Shown here piece after piece: positions 8,599-17,800 of a stretch of 64,000 bases of DNA; the first letter of the stretch is position 1, and every line of letters starts with the position of its first letter. Under the pieces are notes generated by a model. It saw only the letters and a program-made list of their open reading frames with translations, was not told where the DNA came from and made no database searches. The position numbers and the translations under genes were made by a program. The DNA comes from DASQYE01 sp035940775 (GTDB lineage Bacteria > Acidobacteriota > Blastocatellia > Pyrinomonadales > Pyrinomonadaceae), in the NCBI GenBank assembly GCA_035940775.1, contig DASZEN010000058.1, positions 104,195-168,194 on the forward strand, read 5' to 3'.

Positions 8599-9555
8599 TT
8601 AAACGAGGTCGGCGAAACTCTTTTCCATTCGCCGAAAAGCATAGGCTGCGTAGACGAGCAGCCCGAGCGTCACGGCGACCGACAGCGCAAACGCCGTCCG
8701 GTTAAATGGCAGACCGAAGAGCGCCGAGCGAAAACCCTCGATGATGCCCACCATCGGGTTCAGGCTATAAAGGGGACGCCAACCGGCGGGCACGAAACTC
8801 AAAGGGTAAAGGATGGGCGAGGCGAACATCCAGAACTGTAGAATGGCGGGCAGCCCCACGCTCACGTCCCGGTACCTGACGTTCAGGGCGGCCATCCACA
8901 TCCCTATCCCCAAGGCGAGCAGCGTCAGCAGAATGATGAGGCCGGGCAGCAGCACTATGTTGCGCGTCAAGCCCACACCGTAGTAGATCATCAGCGCGAT
9001 CAGCAGCAGAAAGGCGACGGCGAAATCCACCAGCCGCGCTCCTATTGCCGCCGCCGGAATAATCATGCGCGGGAAGTAGACCTTTGTAATCAGGTTGGCG
9101 TTGGCGACCAGACTCAGGCTGCAATTGGTGACGGCTCCGGTAAAGAACGACCACGTCATCAGCCCGCCGTAAGCGAAGATCGGATAGGGAACGCCGTCGG
9201 AAGGGATGCCAGCCAGCTTGCCGAAAAAGATCGTGAACATGATGGTCGTCAGCAGCGGCTGCAAAATCACCCACACGACGCCCATCACGGTCTGCTTGTA
9301 ACGCGCCTTCAACTCGCGCCAGGTCAACAAATAGAGCAGCTCGCGGTGCATCCAGATGTCGCGCAGGTTAAGCGCCACCCATCGCTTGCCGGGCCGAATC
9401 GAGATCAGCGGCTCGTCCGGGATTTCGTGTGCTGCGGGCCGGGGCGAGGTTGATGGCGAGTGCTGTAAGTGTGATGGCGGCGTCGGCGTCGCCCTGGCGG
9501 CGGCGGGCTGCTGTGGTAGCGCACTCGCCCCCGAGTTGCTGGTCGTTGTATCCAT
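8599..9555 (-). CDS. wzm: polysaccharide ABC exporter permease (Wzm-like)
   Basis: A 318-residue ABC-2 type permease. A cytosolic N-terminus with a LISIRPGKRW motif is followed by the interface helix LTWRELKARYKQT and six hydrophobic segments. It forms the inner-membrane channel with Wzt. An in-frame ATG at 9648 would add 31 residues, but the predicted promoter (9667-9695) would place that codon only about 12 nt from the transcription start with no Shine-Dalgarno site, so I prefer the ATG at 9555. The two genes make up a complete ABC-2 polysaccharide exporter. Confidence 0.9.
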   Translation of the reverse strand: MDTTTSNSGASALPQQPAAARATPTPPSHLQHSPSTSPRPAAHEIPDEPLISIRPGKRWVALNLRDIWMHRELLYLLTWRELKARYKQTVMGVVWVILQPLLTTIMFTIFFGKLAGIPSDGVPYPIFAYGGLMTWSFFTGAVTNCSLSLVANANLITKVYFPRMIIPAAAIGARLVDFAVAFLLLIALMIYYGVGLTRNIVLLPGLIILLTLLALGIGMWMAALNVRYRDVSVGLPAILQFWMFASPILYPLSFVPAGWRPLYSLNPMVGIIEGFRSALFGLPFNRTAFALSVAVTLGLLVYAAYAFRRMEKSFADLV

Positions 9556-9666
9556 TAAATCTTTACTGCCCGGTCGGATTCCTGGATTTCTCTGAGCCTT
9601 CCGCCCTGTGTGACGCACGCCCTCTCGACGGAAGGCGAAGAGTTTCATCGCCAGATAAAAAGTATA

Positions 9667-9695
9667 AGTCTAGTCACACCCGTCTTAGTCGTCAA
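9667..9695 (-). promoter_or_regulatory. sigma-70-like promoter for the wzm-wzt operon
   Basis: On the minus strand TTGACG (9695-9690) is followed by a 17-bp spacer and TAGACT (9672-9667), matching the consensus boxes at 5/6 and 4/6. It lies about 110 bp ahead of the chosen wzm start and after the terminator hairpin of the beta-helix gene. It predicts a separate transcript for the ABC-export genes. Confidence 0.55.
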
Positions 9696-9810
9696 GCAGT
9701 GCGGACGAGAGGCCGCATCATCAGGACACTTCGGCGAAAGCCTTCCGGCGTCCGTTTTATACGCGACGGCCGCCCGGGCCCGGTTCTCGACCACATTTAT
9801 ATACAAAGCA

Positions 9811-9852
9811 GGACTCCCGCCAGCTTCAATCGTGTGAAGCTGGCGGGAGTCC
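9811..9852 (-). terminator. perfect hairpin downstream of beta-helix gene
   Basis: A perfect 17-bp inverted repeat (9811-9827 and 9836-9852) with an 8-nt loop lies 25 bp past the stop of the beta-helix gene. On the minus strand a modestly T-rich stretch follows. It fits an intrinsic terminator. Its arm shares TCCCGCCAGC with the hairpin at 11322-11354. Confidence 0.7.
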
Positions 9853-9877
9853 ATCTAAAGCAGGGGGCCCTGAATCG

Positions 9878-10855
9878 CTACTGTTCCAGTATGGTCGGAG
9901 CGGTGAACGCGCCGTCGGCGACTAGATTGAAGACGACGCGATTGTGACCGAAAGACCTGATCTGTCCGCCCGCATTGCTCTGCAAACCCGTACTGTTGTG
10001 GACGACCATGCATTCGGAAAGCGTCGCCGTCCCGAAATTGACAGTGCCGCTCGCCAGAACGCCGAACGCACGATTGGAAGCGATGACCGTCCGCTCGATC
10101 TGCATCACGGAAGGCGTCCCCTGGTTTGCCACCACAGCGCCGTCCGATACGTTGTTGGAGATGACGCTGTCGCTGACCGCGCCGCGCACGTTGTCCTCAA
10201 AGATGATCCCATCCCCGTTCAGAACCATAGAACTGTTCGCGACGCTGACGTGAGCGATGTTGACGCCCGAGCTGTCCACCTTGATTCCGGCGACATCGTT
10301 GTTTCTGAGGATGGAATTTTTGACTATAAGATCGCCGCCGTTGACGCTGTAGAGGATACCTTCGTTGAGAAAGCCGTCGATAGTAGTGTTCTCGACGACC
10401 ACCTTCAGGTCTGTGAAGTTGGTGTTCAGGACGTTGATGCCACGCAAACCCGTCTTGGCGTTATTGCCCGCTCCGCTGATATCCAATCCGCGCAGGCGTA
10501 TGGTGTGAACGACATCCGTATTACCTACCGCCGGGTTGAGGCTGATGAGGATGCCGGTCGTGGCGCTGGCGAGAATGCCCGCATAATTCCCGCCCGCGTC
10601 AACGGTGACGGATTTGACGATCGTGAAGCTTCCGTAAGAGCCAGGGTCCAGGACATTGATTTCGCCGTTCTGCTGTGTCTTAGCGAGGGCCCCTGTAAAG
10701 GTCTGGCAGGGAGCGGTGCGGCTGCACGGGTTAGCATCAGCGCCCACGGCTGATACCCATGTGCGGGCCGCGCCCTGAGCCAGGGCCAGGGAATTGCCGA
10801 GAGCGACCAGAGCCAGGGCCGCGACGAGTCGAAGCGTGAATCTCAAGCTATTCAT
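9878..10855 (-). CDS. secreted right-handed beta-helix repeat protein (copy 1)
   Basis: A 325-residue exported protein. The start at 10855 follows a strong AAAGGAGG Shine-Dalgarno site. Residues 1 to about 26 form a signal peptide ending near LALAQ. The mature N-terminus RTWVSAVGADANPCSRTAPC is followed by repeated short beta strands with Asn and Asp turns (for example GLRGINVLNTNFTDLKVVVENTTI), the pattern of parallel beta-helix or pectate-lyase-like folds. It is a close paralogue of the gene at 11387-12355. No catalytic site was seen. It could be a surface glycan-binding or glycan-trimming protein. Confidence 0.82.
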   Translation of the reverse strand: MNSLRFTLRLVAALALVALGNSLALAQGAARTWVSAVGADANPCSRTAPCQTFTGALAKTQQNGEINVLDPGSYGSFTIVKSVTVDAGGNYAGILASATTGILISLNPAVGNTDVVHTIRLRGLDISGAGNNAKTGLRGINVLNTNFTDLKVVVENTTIDGFLNEGILYSVNGGDLIVKNSILRNNDVAGIKVDSSGVNIAHVSVANSSMVLNGDGIIFEDNVRGAVSDSVISNNVSDGAVVANQGTPSVMQIERTVIASNRAFGVLASGTVNFGTATLSECMVVHNSTGLQSNAGGQIRSFGHNRVVFNLVADGAFTAPTILEQ

Positions 10856-11234
10856 TTGGGAGCCTCCTTTTAGAGTTTTCAAGGGGTGGATTAACGGTCG
10901 GTTGATTGACTACGGGTTGTCACATTTTCATATTCGATAGGGACGGCGGCTCTTGCCGTGTCAGGAAGAGCCGTATCGGGCTAAGAAGTCGAGCCGAAGC
11001 GAGGTGCCGGGAGACAAGAGCCGTTCACGATAGAGTCGGCCAGCAGCGCGTGGGCTGAATTACCAGCGGTATTCTCGAAAAAGCGAACGGACGATATACC
11101 CGGAAAAGCAAATGGTCAATAGCCGTGACGTTGGGCTGTGATTTAATTTGCGTAGCCGCACGCACGCCGGGAGGGAGGGCGCGAAAGCGCGAGTCACCTT
11201 GCCATTACGAGAAATACTTGTTGAGAGGATTGTC

Positions 11235-11267
11235 TCCCGCGAGCCTCGGCAACAGAGGCTCGCGGGA
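11235..11267. repeat. hairpin element, 13-bp arms
   Basis: A perfect 13-bp inverted repeat (11235-11247 and 11255-11267) with a 7-nt loop. The arm TCCCGCGAGCCTC differs by one base from the arm of the hairpin 75 bp away. The two may be duplicated terminators or members of a small REP-like family. Confidence 0.6.
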
Positions 11268-11321
11268 ACCCGTCGCACTCTGTGGCTGCTCTGATTCTTC
11301 GGCTCCCGTTAAAAGAAGAAA

Positions 11322-11354
11322 TCCCGCCAGCCTCTTCTGCTGAGGCTGGCGGGA
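11322..11354 (-). terminator. hairpin downstream of beta-helix copy 2
   Basis: A perfect 13-bp inverted repeat (11322-11334 and 11342-11354) with a 7-nt loop, 33 bp past the stop of the beta-helix gene at 11387. On the minus strand it is followed by TTTCTTCTTTT, a good terminator tail. Confidence 0.72.
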
Positions 11355-11386
11355 GCGCGCGACTTGAAATCCACCCCGTCGTGCTC

Positions 11387-12355
11387 TTACTGTTCCGTCA
11401 ATAACGGAGCGCTGAACGAGCCGTTCGTAGTATTGACCGAGACGTGATTGTGGCCCCACGAATTTATCTTTCCGCCCGCATTGATCTGTAAGCCAACGTT
11501 GTTGTGGATAACCATGCAATCGGACAGTTGAGCCGTCCCGAACGTCACAGCTCCGCCCGCCAGCACTCCGACCTGACCGTTATCCGAGATCATAGTGTGA
11601 TCCAACTGCATCACGGACGGCGACGTGACATCGATGACCACGGCCCCGTTCGTCGTGTTGTTAGAGATCGTGCTGTTGGCGACGCTCCCGCGAATGTTGT
11701 CCTCAAAGCGGATGCCTTCTCCGTTCATAACCAGGGCCGTATTAATGACTGTCACGTGCACGAGGTTAGCGCCCGAGCTGTCGGCCTTGATGCCGGGGCC
11801 GTTATTGTTTCTGATGGTGGAATTTTTGACGACGAGGTGGCCGCCGTTGGCCCTCCACAGTATGCCCTCGTTGACGAACCCATCGATCACAGAGTCTTCG
11901 AGGATGATTTTCATATCGGTGAAGTTGGTGCTGGCGATATTGATGCCTCGAATGCCGGTCTTGGAGTTGGTGGCCGCGCCGTTGAGTGACAACCCGCGCA
12001 GGCGCACCGTATGAACGGCATCCGTATTGCCGAGCGACGGATCGAGGTTGATGATAATGCCGGTCGTGCTGCTGGCGAGAATGCCCGCAACCACACCCGT
12101 GCCGTCAACGGTGATGGATTTGTTGACCGTGAAAGCTCCGAACCCGTGCGGGTCAAGGGCGTCGATCTCGCCGTTCTGTGCGGTCTTGGTGATCGCACCG
12201 GCAAATGTCCTGCACGGCGCGGTGCGGCTGCACGGGTTGGCATCGTCGCCGACACCCGATACCCATGTGCGTAGCTGCGCCTGGGCAAGGGAACTGCCGA
12301 AAGCGACACACGCCAGCACTGCGACCACTTGGAGTGCGAATCTCAGTCTATTCAT
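11387..12355 (-). CDS. secreted right-handed beta-helix repeat protein (copy 2)
   Basis: A 322-residue exported protein with a signal peptide (residues 1-26, ending in LAQAQ) and the same mature start, RTWVSGVGDDANPCSRTAPC, as its neighbour. The two proteins align along their whole length with many substitutions, so this is an old tandem duplication. The ATG at 12355 follows AAGGAGATC. The long gap between the copies and separate hairpins suggest independent transcripts. Function is unknown beyond a secreted beta-solenoid. Confidence 0.82.
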   Translation of the reverse strand: MNRLRFALQVVAVLACVAFGSSLAQAQLRTWVSGVGDDANPCSRTAPCRTFAGAITKTAQNGEIDALDPHGFGAFTVNKSITVDGTGVVAGILASSTTGIIINLDPSLGNTDAVHTVRLRGLSLNGAATNSKTGIRGINIASTNFTDMKIILEDSVIDGFVNEGILWRANGGHLVVKNSTIRNNNGPGIKADSSGANLVHVTVINTALVMNGEGIRFEDNIRGSVANSTISNNTTNGAVVIDVTSPSVMQLDHTMISDNGQVGVLAGGAVTFGTAQLSDCMVIHNNVGLQINAGGKINSWGHNHVSVNTTNGSFSAPLLTEQ

Positions 12356-12533
12356 TTTCTGATCTCCTTAAATAGCAAGGTTCGGGAGGGTTTGGTTTTT
12401 GGCTTTCATAACTCAACAGTGGCCGTTTTAAAAAGCGGGGCTGCGGCAGGTTAAAGATAGCAGGTGATAACAGATTTAGGGAAGCCCGGGCCGTAGCCCG
12501 TTCACAAGACCTTTGACCGGCGGGCGCTCTCCT

Positions 12534-12552
12534 TCTCTCTCTCTCTCTCTCT
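12534..12552. repeat. CT dinucleotide microsatellite
   Basis: An uninterrupted alternating TC run of 19 nt in the divergent intergenic region, about 180 bp upstream of the beta-helix start. A similar run lies at 50381-50401. Confidence 0.8.
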
Positions 12553-12712
12553 GCGCGTCCTGAGCTTGAAGATGCCGCGCCGACCATGCGTCTTCGAAAA
12601 TCGAAGCCTCAAACAGACGGTTTCCCTGCAACGAGTCGGCTTGAAAATCTTTTGCCGCGCGTTTTCCCGCTCACGTTCCAGTTTTACAGGCTATTCATTC
12701 CCCGATGCTTTC

Positions 12713-12742
12713 TTGACACTCCCGGAGGCCGGTTTCTATACT
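12713..12742 (+). promoter_or_regulatory. strong sigma-70-like promoter for rmlB operon
   Basis: A perfect TTGACA (12713-12718), an 18-bp spacer and TATACT (12737-12742, 5/6 match). Transcription would begin near 12749, giving a leader of about 165 nt ahead of rmlB. Confidence 0.75.
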
Positions 12743-12916
12743 CCGACCGCCACCGAAATTGAGACGGTCGCGTGAGAGACCGGCCGTCTTCCGGCCACCG
12801 CTTTTGCGGGAAGAGGCCGCCGTTTGAGGCGTACGCCGTCTCCGGGCCCGCTTATCTATTGCGCGCGCAAACGGTAAGGACAAACGGCGGATTTGGCGCT
12901 CGCATCGGAAAATATT

Positions 12917-13945
12917 ATGCACAAGCTCTTCGTCACAGGCGGCGCGGGTTTTATAGGCTCCGCCTTCGTCCGGCTGGCGCTCGACCATTTTCCTGCTTGC
13001 CGCATCACAAACTTCGACGCGCTCACCTATGCCGGAAATCCGGATAACCTGGAGGGCTTGGACGAGGGCCGTCATCGCTTCGTACGCGGCGACATAGTTG
13101 ACAGCGAAACGGTCGCGGCGGCGCTCGAAGATGGTACTGACGCGATCATAAATTTCGCCGCCGAGTCGCACGTCGATCGAAGCATCGCTTCGGCCCACGA
13201 GTTTCTGCGAACCAATATCATCGGCACGCAGGTATTGCTAGACGCGGCGCGCGCAGGCCGCGTGCGCCGCTTTGTTCAGGTTTCGACAGACGAAGTGATG
13301 GGAAGCCTCGCGGAGGATGACGCGAGCGCTTTCTTCACGGAAGACTCTCCGTATCGCCCGAGCAGCCCTTATGCCGCCTCCAAAGCATCGGCCGAGCATC
13401 TGGTGCTCGCCGCACAGCACACCTTCGGGCTCGATGCTGTCATCACCCGTTGCGGTAATAATTACGGGCCGCGACAGTTCCCCGAAAAACTGATCCCGCT
13501 TGTGATCTCCAACGCGCTCAACGACGAGCCGGTTCCAGTCTATGGAGACGGGCGCAACGTGCGCGACTGGATATATGTCGAAGACCATTGCCGCGCCGTG
13601 CTTCGCGCCGCCGAAAGCGGGCGCTCGGGCTCCATCTATAACATCGGCGCGCGCAACGAGCGCCCGAACCTTGAGGTCATAGAGGCGATCCTGGATGCGC
13701 TCGGCAAGCCCCGCTCGCTGATACGCTTTGTGAAGGATCGGCCCGGCCATGACCGCCGCTATGCGATTGACCCTGCGAAGGCCGAAGCGGAACTCGGCTG
13801 GCAGCCCCAGGAAACGTGGGAGAGCGGGTTGGCGAAGACGATAGATTGGTACAGGGCCAACGACAAATGGATCGCGCGGGCGCGAAGCGGCGCCTATAGA
13901 GAGTTTTATGCACGGCAGTACGGGCCGGAGGTCGGCGCGCTGTGA
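12917..13945 (+). CDS. rmlB: dTDP-glucose 4,6-dehydratase
   Basis: A 342-residue extended SDR enzyme making dTDP-4-keto-6-deoxyglucose, the second step of dTDP-L-rhamnose synthesis. It has the NAD motif GGAGFIGS (8-15), the catalytic Thr124-Asp125-Glu126 segment in QVSTDEV, and Tyr152/Lys156 in PYAASK. The ATG at 12917 was chosen because the family begins with a few residues before the glycine motif; an upstream TTG adds eight atypical residues. The stop overlaps the rmlD start. Its partners rmlA and rmlC-like lie 30 kb away. Confidence 0.95.
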   Translation: MHKLFVTGGAGFIGSAFVRLALDHFPACRITNFDALTYAGNPDNLEGLDEGRHRFVRGDIVDSETVAAALEDGTDAIINFAAESHVDRSIASAHEFLRTNIIGTQVLLDAARAGRVRRFVQVSTDEVMGSLAEDDASAFFTEDSPYRPSSPYAASKASAEHLVLAAQHTFGLDAVITRCGNNYGPRQFPEKLIPLVISNALNDEPVPVYGDGRNVRDWIYVEDHCRAVLRAAESGRSGSIYNIGARNERPNLEVIEAILDALGKPRSLIRFVKDRPGHDRRYAIDPAKAEAELGWQPQETWESGLAKTIDWYRANDKWIARARSGAYREFYARQYGPEVGAL

Positions 13946-14811
13946 GAGCCCTTGTGACAGGAGCGGGTGGGATGGTGGGTCGCGCCGTCGCCGCTTATTG
14001 CGCGTCTCTGGGCGATACCGTCCTGGCATACGACCGTCAGACCCTGGACATTACGGACGAGGCGGCGGTCGCCGCCGTCTTCGAGCGCGAGCGGCCCGAG
14101 GTCGTCTTCAACTGCGCGGCGTGGACGAATGTGGACGGGTGCGAACGGGATGCGGCGCGCGCCTACAGCGTCAATGCGCGCGGGCCGCAGATTCTGGCGG
14201 CCCAGGCGCGGCGCTGTGGCGCGTCGCTCCTGACGATCTCGACCGATTTCGTCTTCGACGGCGCGAAGCAGGGCTTCTATACTCAGCGCGACGATCCGAA
14301 TCCGCTCAGCGTCTACGGAGCGGCCAAGCTGGAGGGCGAGCGGCGCGCACAGGAGGCGAACGCGCGCACCCTGGTCATTCGCACGGGCTGGATATTCGGC
14401 CCCGGCGGCCCCAATTTTTTAAGCAAGGTCATCGAACTCGCGCAGGCGGGAGCGCGTCTAACGGTCATCAGGGATGCGTACGGGACGCCGACCTATGCGA
14501 AAGACCTTGCGAAGCGCTTGAGAGAGTTGGCCGAGCGCGATCTGCCCGCCATCTACCACGTGGTCAACAGCGGCGAGGGCGCGAGCTATGAAGAGTTTGC
14601 GCGCGCGGCCCTTGCCCTGAGCGGGCGCGAGGAGGGGGCCGTAATCGAGAGCGTTAGTATGGATGATCTGGAGCGGCCTGCTCCGCGCCCGCGTAACTCG
14701 CGCCTGCGCTGCCTGATTTCGGAGGCCATCGGGCTTGAGCCGTTGCCTCTCTGGCTCGATTCGCTTAAGCATTTCGCCGCTTCGCCCCCGGAATTGAAAA
14801 TCGCCGTTTGA
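13942..14811 (+). CDS. rmlD: dTDP-4-dehydrorhamnose reductase
   Basis: A 289-residue SDR protein for the last step of dTDP-L-rhamnose synthesis. Evidence is the N-terminal GAGGMVG nucleotide motif, the STDFVFDG segment (100-107) and Tyr125/Lys129 in SVYGAAK. It starts with GTG overlapping the rmlB stop (GTGA), so translation is coupled. Length is normal. Confidence 0.94.
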   Translation: MRALVTGAGGMVGRAVAAYCASLGDTVLAYDRQTLDITDEAAVAAVFERERPEVVFNCAAWTNVDGCERDAARAYSVNARGPQILAAQARRCGASLLTISTDFVFDGAKQGFYTQRDDPNPLSVYGAAKLEGERRAQEANARTLVIRTGWIFGPGGPNFLSKVIELAQAGARLTVIRDAYGTPTYAKDLAKRLRELAERDLPAIYHVVNSGEGASYEEFARAALALSGREEGAVIESVSMDDLERPAPRPRNSRLRCLISEAIGLEPLPLWLDSLKHFAASPPELKIAV

Positions 14812-14833
14812 GAGACGCGAGGCCCGCCGAGCC

Positions 14834-14861
14834 TTGTCTAAACTTCTATCTTTGGTATGAT
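14834..14861 (+). promoter_or_regulatory. sigma-70-like promoter for wzc
   Basis: TTGTCT (14834-14839), a 16-bp spacer and TATGAT (14856-14861). The start of transcription would be near 14868, about 50 nt before the wzc start codon. It suggests the kinase and the following sugar genes have their own transcript. Confidence 0.5.
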
Positions 14862-14918
14862 GCTCTGTCGCTCAGCATGCCCGGTTCCAGGGCTCCTTTA
14901 ACGTAAGGCTTGAAAGTT

Positions 14919-17306
14919 ATGATTTCTGAAGATAATCGCCTGCTTCCCCTGTCTCTCGGCGAACAGACTCTTGATCGCCCGTTGCGTAATGTGCCGACGC
15001 CGAAATCCTACGGCGTGTCGGCCTCGGATTCCGTCAACCTGCGCGATTACGTGGCCGTCGTGCTCAAGCGCAAGTGGCTGATCCTGAGCCTTATACTGGT
15101 CGTCACTTCGCTCGTGACTATTCAGCAGTATCGCCTGCCGTCGATCTACGAGGCGGTGACGACGATTCAGATCGAGCCGCAGCAGCGCAGCATTCTGCAA
15201 ACTCAGCAGGTCGTCATCAATGCCGATACGGACCCCAAGTTCTGGCAGACGCAGCTTGAGCTGCTGAAGAACCCGACGCTGGCGCGACAGGTGACCCTGA
15301 CGCTCGACTTGCAGCACAACCCGGCGTTTTTCGACGCCCAGTCGCAGACCAGCATTTACGCTTCGCTGCGCCGCATCTTCTCGCGCGAGAAACCGGCGGC
15401 CGCCCAGCCTCCGACCTCCAGCGTGGATGTCATCGACCAGACGGAGATGGAGGGGCAGCAGCTATCGGAAGAGGAACGCGCCCGGCTCGTGCCGTACGAG
15501 GATACGCTGGCCGCCAATCTGAAGGTCGATCCCGTGCCCGGAACCAACCTCGTCAACCTGCGCTACACGCATACCGATCCCGTGCTGGCGCAGAAGATCG
15601 CCAATACCATGGGCGATGTCTTCGTCCTCAATAATATGATGCGCCAGAGCAAGGGGTCGCAGAACGCCTACGAGCTGCTGTCGAGAGAGATCGCGGACTT
15701 GCAGCTCAAGATCAAGCGCTCGTCCGAAGAACAGGTCAACTATGCGAAGGAGCATAATCTTCCGCAAGTGTTGAACCCGGAAGCAGACCTCGAAGGCAAA
15801 CGCCTCGCGACCTTGAGCGCGCAGCTTTTGGAGGCCGAAAACACTCGCAAGAATCTACAGTCGCTTTATGAAGCGGCCTCGAAGGAGACCGACCTCAACA
15901 CGATACCCGAAGTACAGGACAACAAGCGCATCCAGGAGCTACGCAATCGCCTCGACATATTGAAGCAGAAGCGCGACGAGCTGCTGGTGACCTACAAGGA
16001 GGAGTGGCCGGAAGTCAAACGCGTCGACCAGCAGATCAGCCAGCTCGAAGAAGCTCTGAGGGATTCGCCGCGCGAGGTCGTCTCGGCCATGAAGAAGCGC
16101 TACGAGTCGGCCGTGGCGCAGGAGAATATGCTGCGCCAGTCCTACATGCAGCAGCGCGCCGTCACCTCGCAGCAGAACGTAGACCTGATCGCGCTCGGGG
16201 CCATACGCCAGGAGCTTGAGACCAACAAGCAGATTCTCAACACGCTCTTACAGCGCCAGCGAGAGCTACAGATTACGGGCGGCGATAGGCCCAACAACGT
16301 CAGCGTCGCGACCACGGCCCGAGTGCCGAGCGCGCCCATCGGCCCGCAGCGGACGCGCAATATTTTCCTGGCCCTGATGCTCTCGCTGGCGGCCGGTGTC
16401 GGCCTCGCCTTCCTGCTCGACTACCTGGACGACACGCTCAAATCCGTTACGGACGTTGATCGTTACATACACCTGCCGACGCTGGCCGTCATCCCGGCGC
16501 TGCGCGCCGAGTCGCGCCTGCGCTTGAAGGTGATCGGCGGCGGCGCGGCGGCCGAGAACCCCGATAAGGAGAACACGGCGCTGGCTCTGATTAACGATGT
16601 CCGCTCGCCCGTGGCCGAAGCCTACAGGCACTTGCGTACGTCGCTTCTGTTGTCCTCGGCCGGGCAGCCGCCGAAGACCATCCTCGTGACATCGAGCCAG
16701 GCTTCGGAGGGCAAGACGACGACCGCCGTCAACACCGCCATTATGCTGGGCCACACCGGGGCCGAAGTCCTGGTCGTGGACTGCGACCTGCGCCGCCCGC
16801 GCCTGCATTCTCACTTTAAGGTTCCGAATGTGCGCGGCATTACCAATTACCTTTCGGGCGAGACGGATCTGGATGCGCTGTTGCAAACCTTCGAGCAGCT
16901 ACCGAATCTCAAGATTCTCACCTCGGGCCCGGTTCCGCCCAACCCTGCGGAGCTTCTCGGCTCGAACGAGATGCGAAAGCTTTTGACCGAGCTTGGCGAA
17001 CGCTTTACTCATGTCATAATAGACTCGCCCCCGGCAATCTCTTTCACGGACGCTTCCATTTTGTCGACGATGGTGGACGGGGTAATGCTGGTGGTTCACA
17101 GCGGGCGCAGCTCGCGCGCCGTCGTGCGTCGCGCCAAGCAGCAGTTGATGGATGTCGGCGCGAACATCTTCGGCGTCGTCCTGAACAACGTGCAGCTCGA
17201 ATCGCAGGAGTTCTACTACGCCAGCTACTATGCGAGCTATTACACGTCGGATGATGACGCTCTGGACGAAGGGCCGGGAGCTACCGACGTGCGCGGGTCG
17301 AATTGA
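14919..17306 (+). CDS. wzc: polysaccharide co-polymerase with tyrosine autokinase domain (Wzc-like)
   Basis: A 795-residue inner-membrane protein. The Wzz-type domain is bounded by membrane helices near residues 50-67 and 480-500, with a long coiled-coil periplasmic part between. The cytosolic BY-kinase domain has Walker A SEGKTTT (~597-603), Walker A' VVDCDLRRPR (~616) and Walker B VIIDSPPA (~698). The C-terminus carries a tyrosine cluster, FYYASYYASYYTS (~764-776), the usual autophosphorylation site. It controls chain length and export in Wzy-dependent systems. I chose ATG 14919 (AAGG upstream) over an in-frame TTG 9 bp earlier. Confidence 0.94.
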   Translation: MISEDNRLLPLSLGEQTLDRPLRNVPTPKSYGVSASDSVNLRDYVAVVLKRKWLILSLILVVTSLVTIQQYRLPSIYEAVTTIQIEPQQRSILQTQQVVINADTDPKFWQTQLELLKNPTLARQVTLTLDLQHNPAFFDAQSQTSIYASLRRIFSREKPAAAQPPTSSVDVIDQTEMEGQQLSEEERARLVPYEDTLAANLKVDPVPGTNLVNLRYTHTDPVLAQKIANTMGDVFVLNNMMRQSKGSQNAYELLSREIADLQLKIKRSSEEQVNYAKEHNLPQVLNPEADLEGKRLATLSAQLLEAENTRKNLQSLYEAASKETDLNTIPEVQDNKRIQELRNRLDILKQKRDELLVTYKEEWPEVKRVDQQISQLEEALRDSPREVVSAMKKRYESAVAQENMLRQSYMQQRAVTSQQNVDLIALGAIRQELETNKQILNTLLQRQRELQITGGDRPNNVSVATTARVPSAPIGPQRTRNIFLALMLSLAAGVGLAFLLDYLDDTLKSVTDVDRYIHLPTLAVIPALRAESRLRLKVIGGGAAAENPDKENTALALINDVRSPVAEAYRHLRTSLLLSSAGQPPKTILVTSSQASEGKTTTAVNTAIMLGHTGAEVLVVDCDLRRPRLHSHFKVPNVRGITNYLSGETDLDALLQTFEQLPNLKILTSGPVPPNPAELLGSNEMRKLLTELGERFTHVIIDSPPAISFTDASILSTMVDGVMLVVHSGRSSRAVVRRAKQQLMDVGANIFGVVLNNVQLESQEFYYASYYASYYTSDDDALDEGPGATDVRGSN

Positions 17307-17800
17307 TGCGCGGCCAGTATTGTGTGATCGCGCCGGACGTTGTGCTCGGGCGAGGGGTGGCCGTCTACAACTTCGTCAATCTCTACGGCTGCGAGATCGG
17401 CGACGGCTCGAAGATCGGCTCCTTCGTCGAGATACAAAAGGGCGCGCGCATCGGTCGCAACTGTAAAATCTCCAGCCACACGTTCATCTGCGAAGGCGTG
17501 ACCCTCGAAGACGAGGTCTTCGTAGGCCACGGCGTCCAATTCATCAACGACAAATACCCGCGCGCGACCACCTCCGACGGCTCGCTGCAAACCGAAGCGG
17601 ACTGGCGAGTTGAGCCGACGCTGGTCGAGCGCGGCGCGAGCATCGGCACGGGCGCGATCATCCTCGGCAATCTTCGGATCGGGGCGCGCGCCATCGTCGG
17701 GGCCGGATCGGTCGTGACGCGCGACGTGCCTGCGGGCGCGACCGTCGCCGGAAACCCCGCGCGAATCATAAGAAAGGAGGAAGGAGGAACGAAGGGATGA
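17306..17800 (+). CDS. hexapeptide-repeat sugar N-acetyltransferase (WbpD/FdtC-like)
   Basis: A 164-residue left-handed beta-helix protein, with isoleucine and valine every six residues from about residue 10 to the C-terminus (IGDGSKIGSFVEIQKGARIG and similar). A His in GHGVQFIND near residue 75 is in the place of the catalytic base. The start ATG overlaps the wzc stop (TGATG). With the aminotransferase and Gfo/Idh genes that follow, it fits acetylation of a UDP- or dTDP-3-amino sugar. The exact nucleotide sugar is uncertain. Confidence 0.85.
   Translation: MRGQYCVIAPDVVLGRGVAVYNFVNLYGCEIGDGSKIGSFVEIQKGARIGRNCKISSHTFICEGVTLEDEVFVGHGVQFINDKYPRATTSDGSLQTEADWRVEPTLVERGASIGTGAIILGNLRIGARAIVGAGSVVTRDVPAGATVAGNPARIIRKEEGGTKG

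Larger units (their letters stand above)
10856..11386. other. intergenic region between the two beta-helix genes
   Basis: About 530 bp with no convincing gene. It holds the Shine-Dalgarno site of the downstream gene and two hairpins (11235-11267 and 11322-11354) next to the end of the upstream gene. Short open frames inside it lack ribosome-binding sites and recognisable sequence. Confidence 0.6.
12356..12916. other. divergent regulatory region upstream of rmlB
   Basis: About 560 bp without a supported gene, between the divergent beta-helix gene and rmlB. It contains a 19-nt CT dinucleotide run (12534-12552) and the promoter at 12713-12742. The rmlB leader is then about 165 nt long. No riboswitch was recognised. 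Confidence 0.6.

Noticed and set aside
11060..11278. 72-codon minus-strand frame in the gap between the beta-helix genes
   Set aside because: It overlaps the hairpin element, and its product is Arg/Ser-rich without any known pattern.
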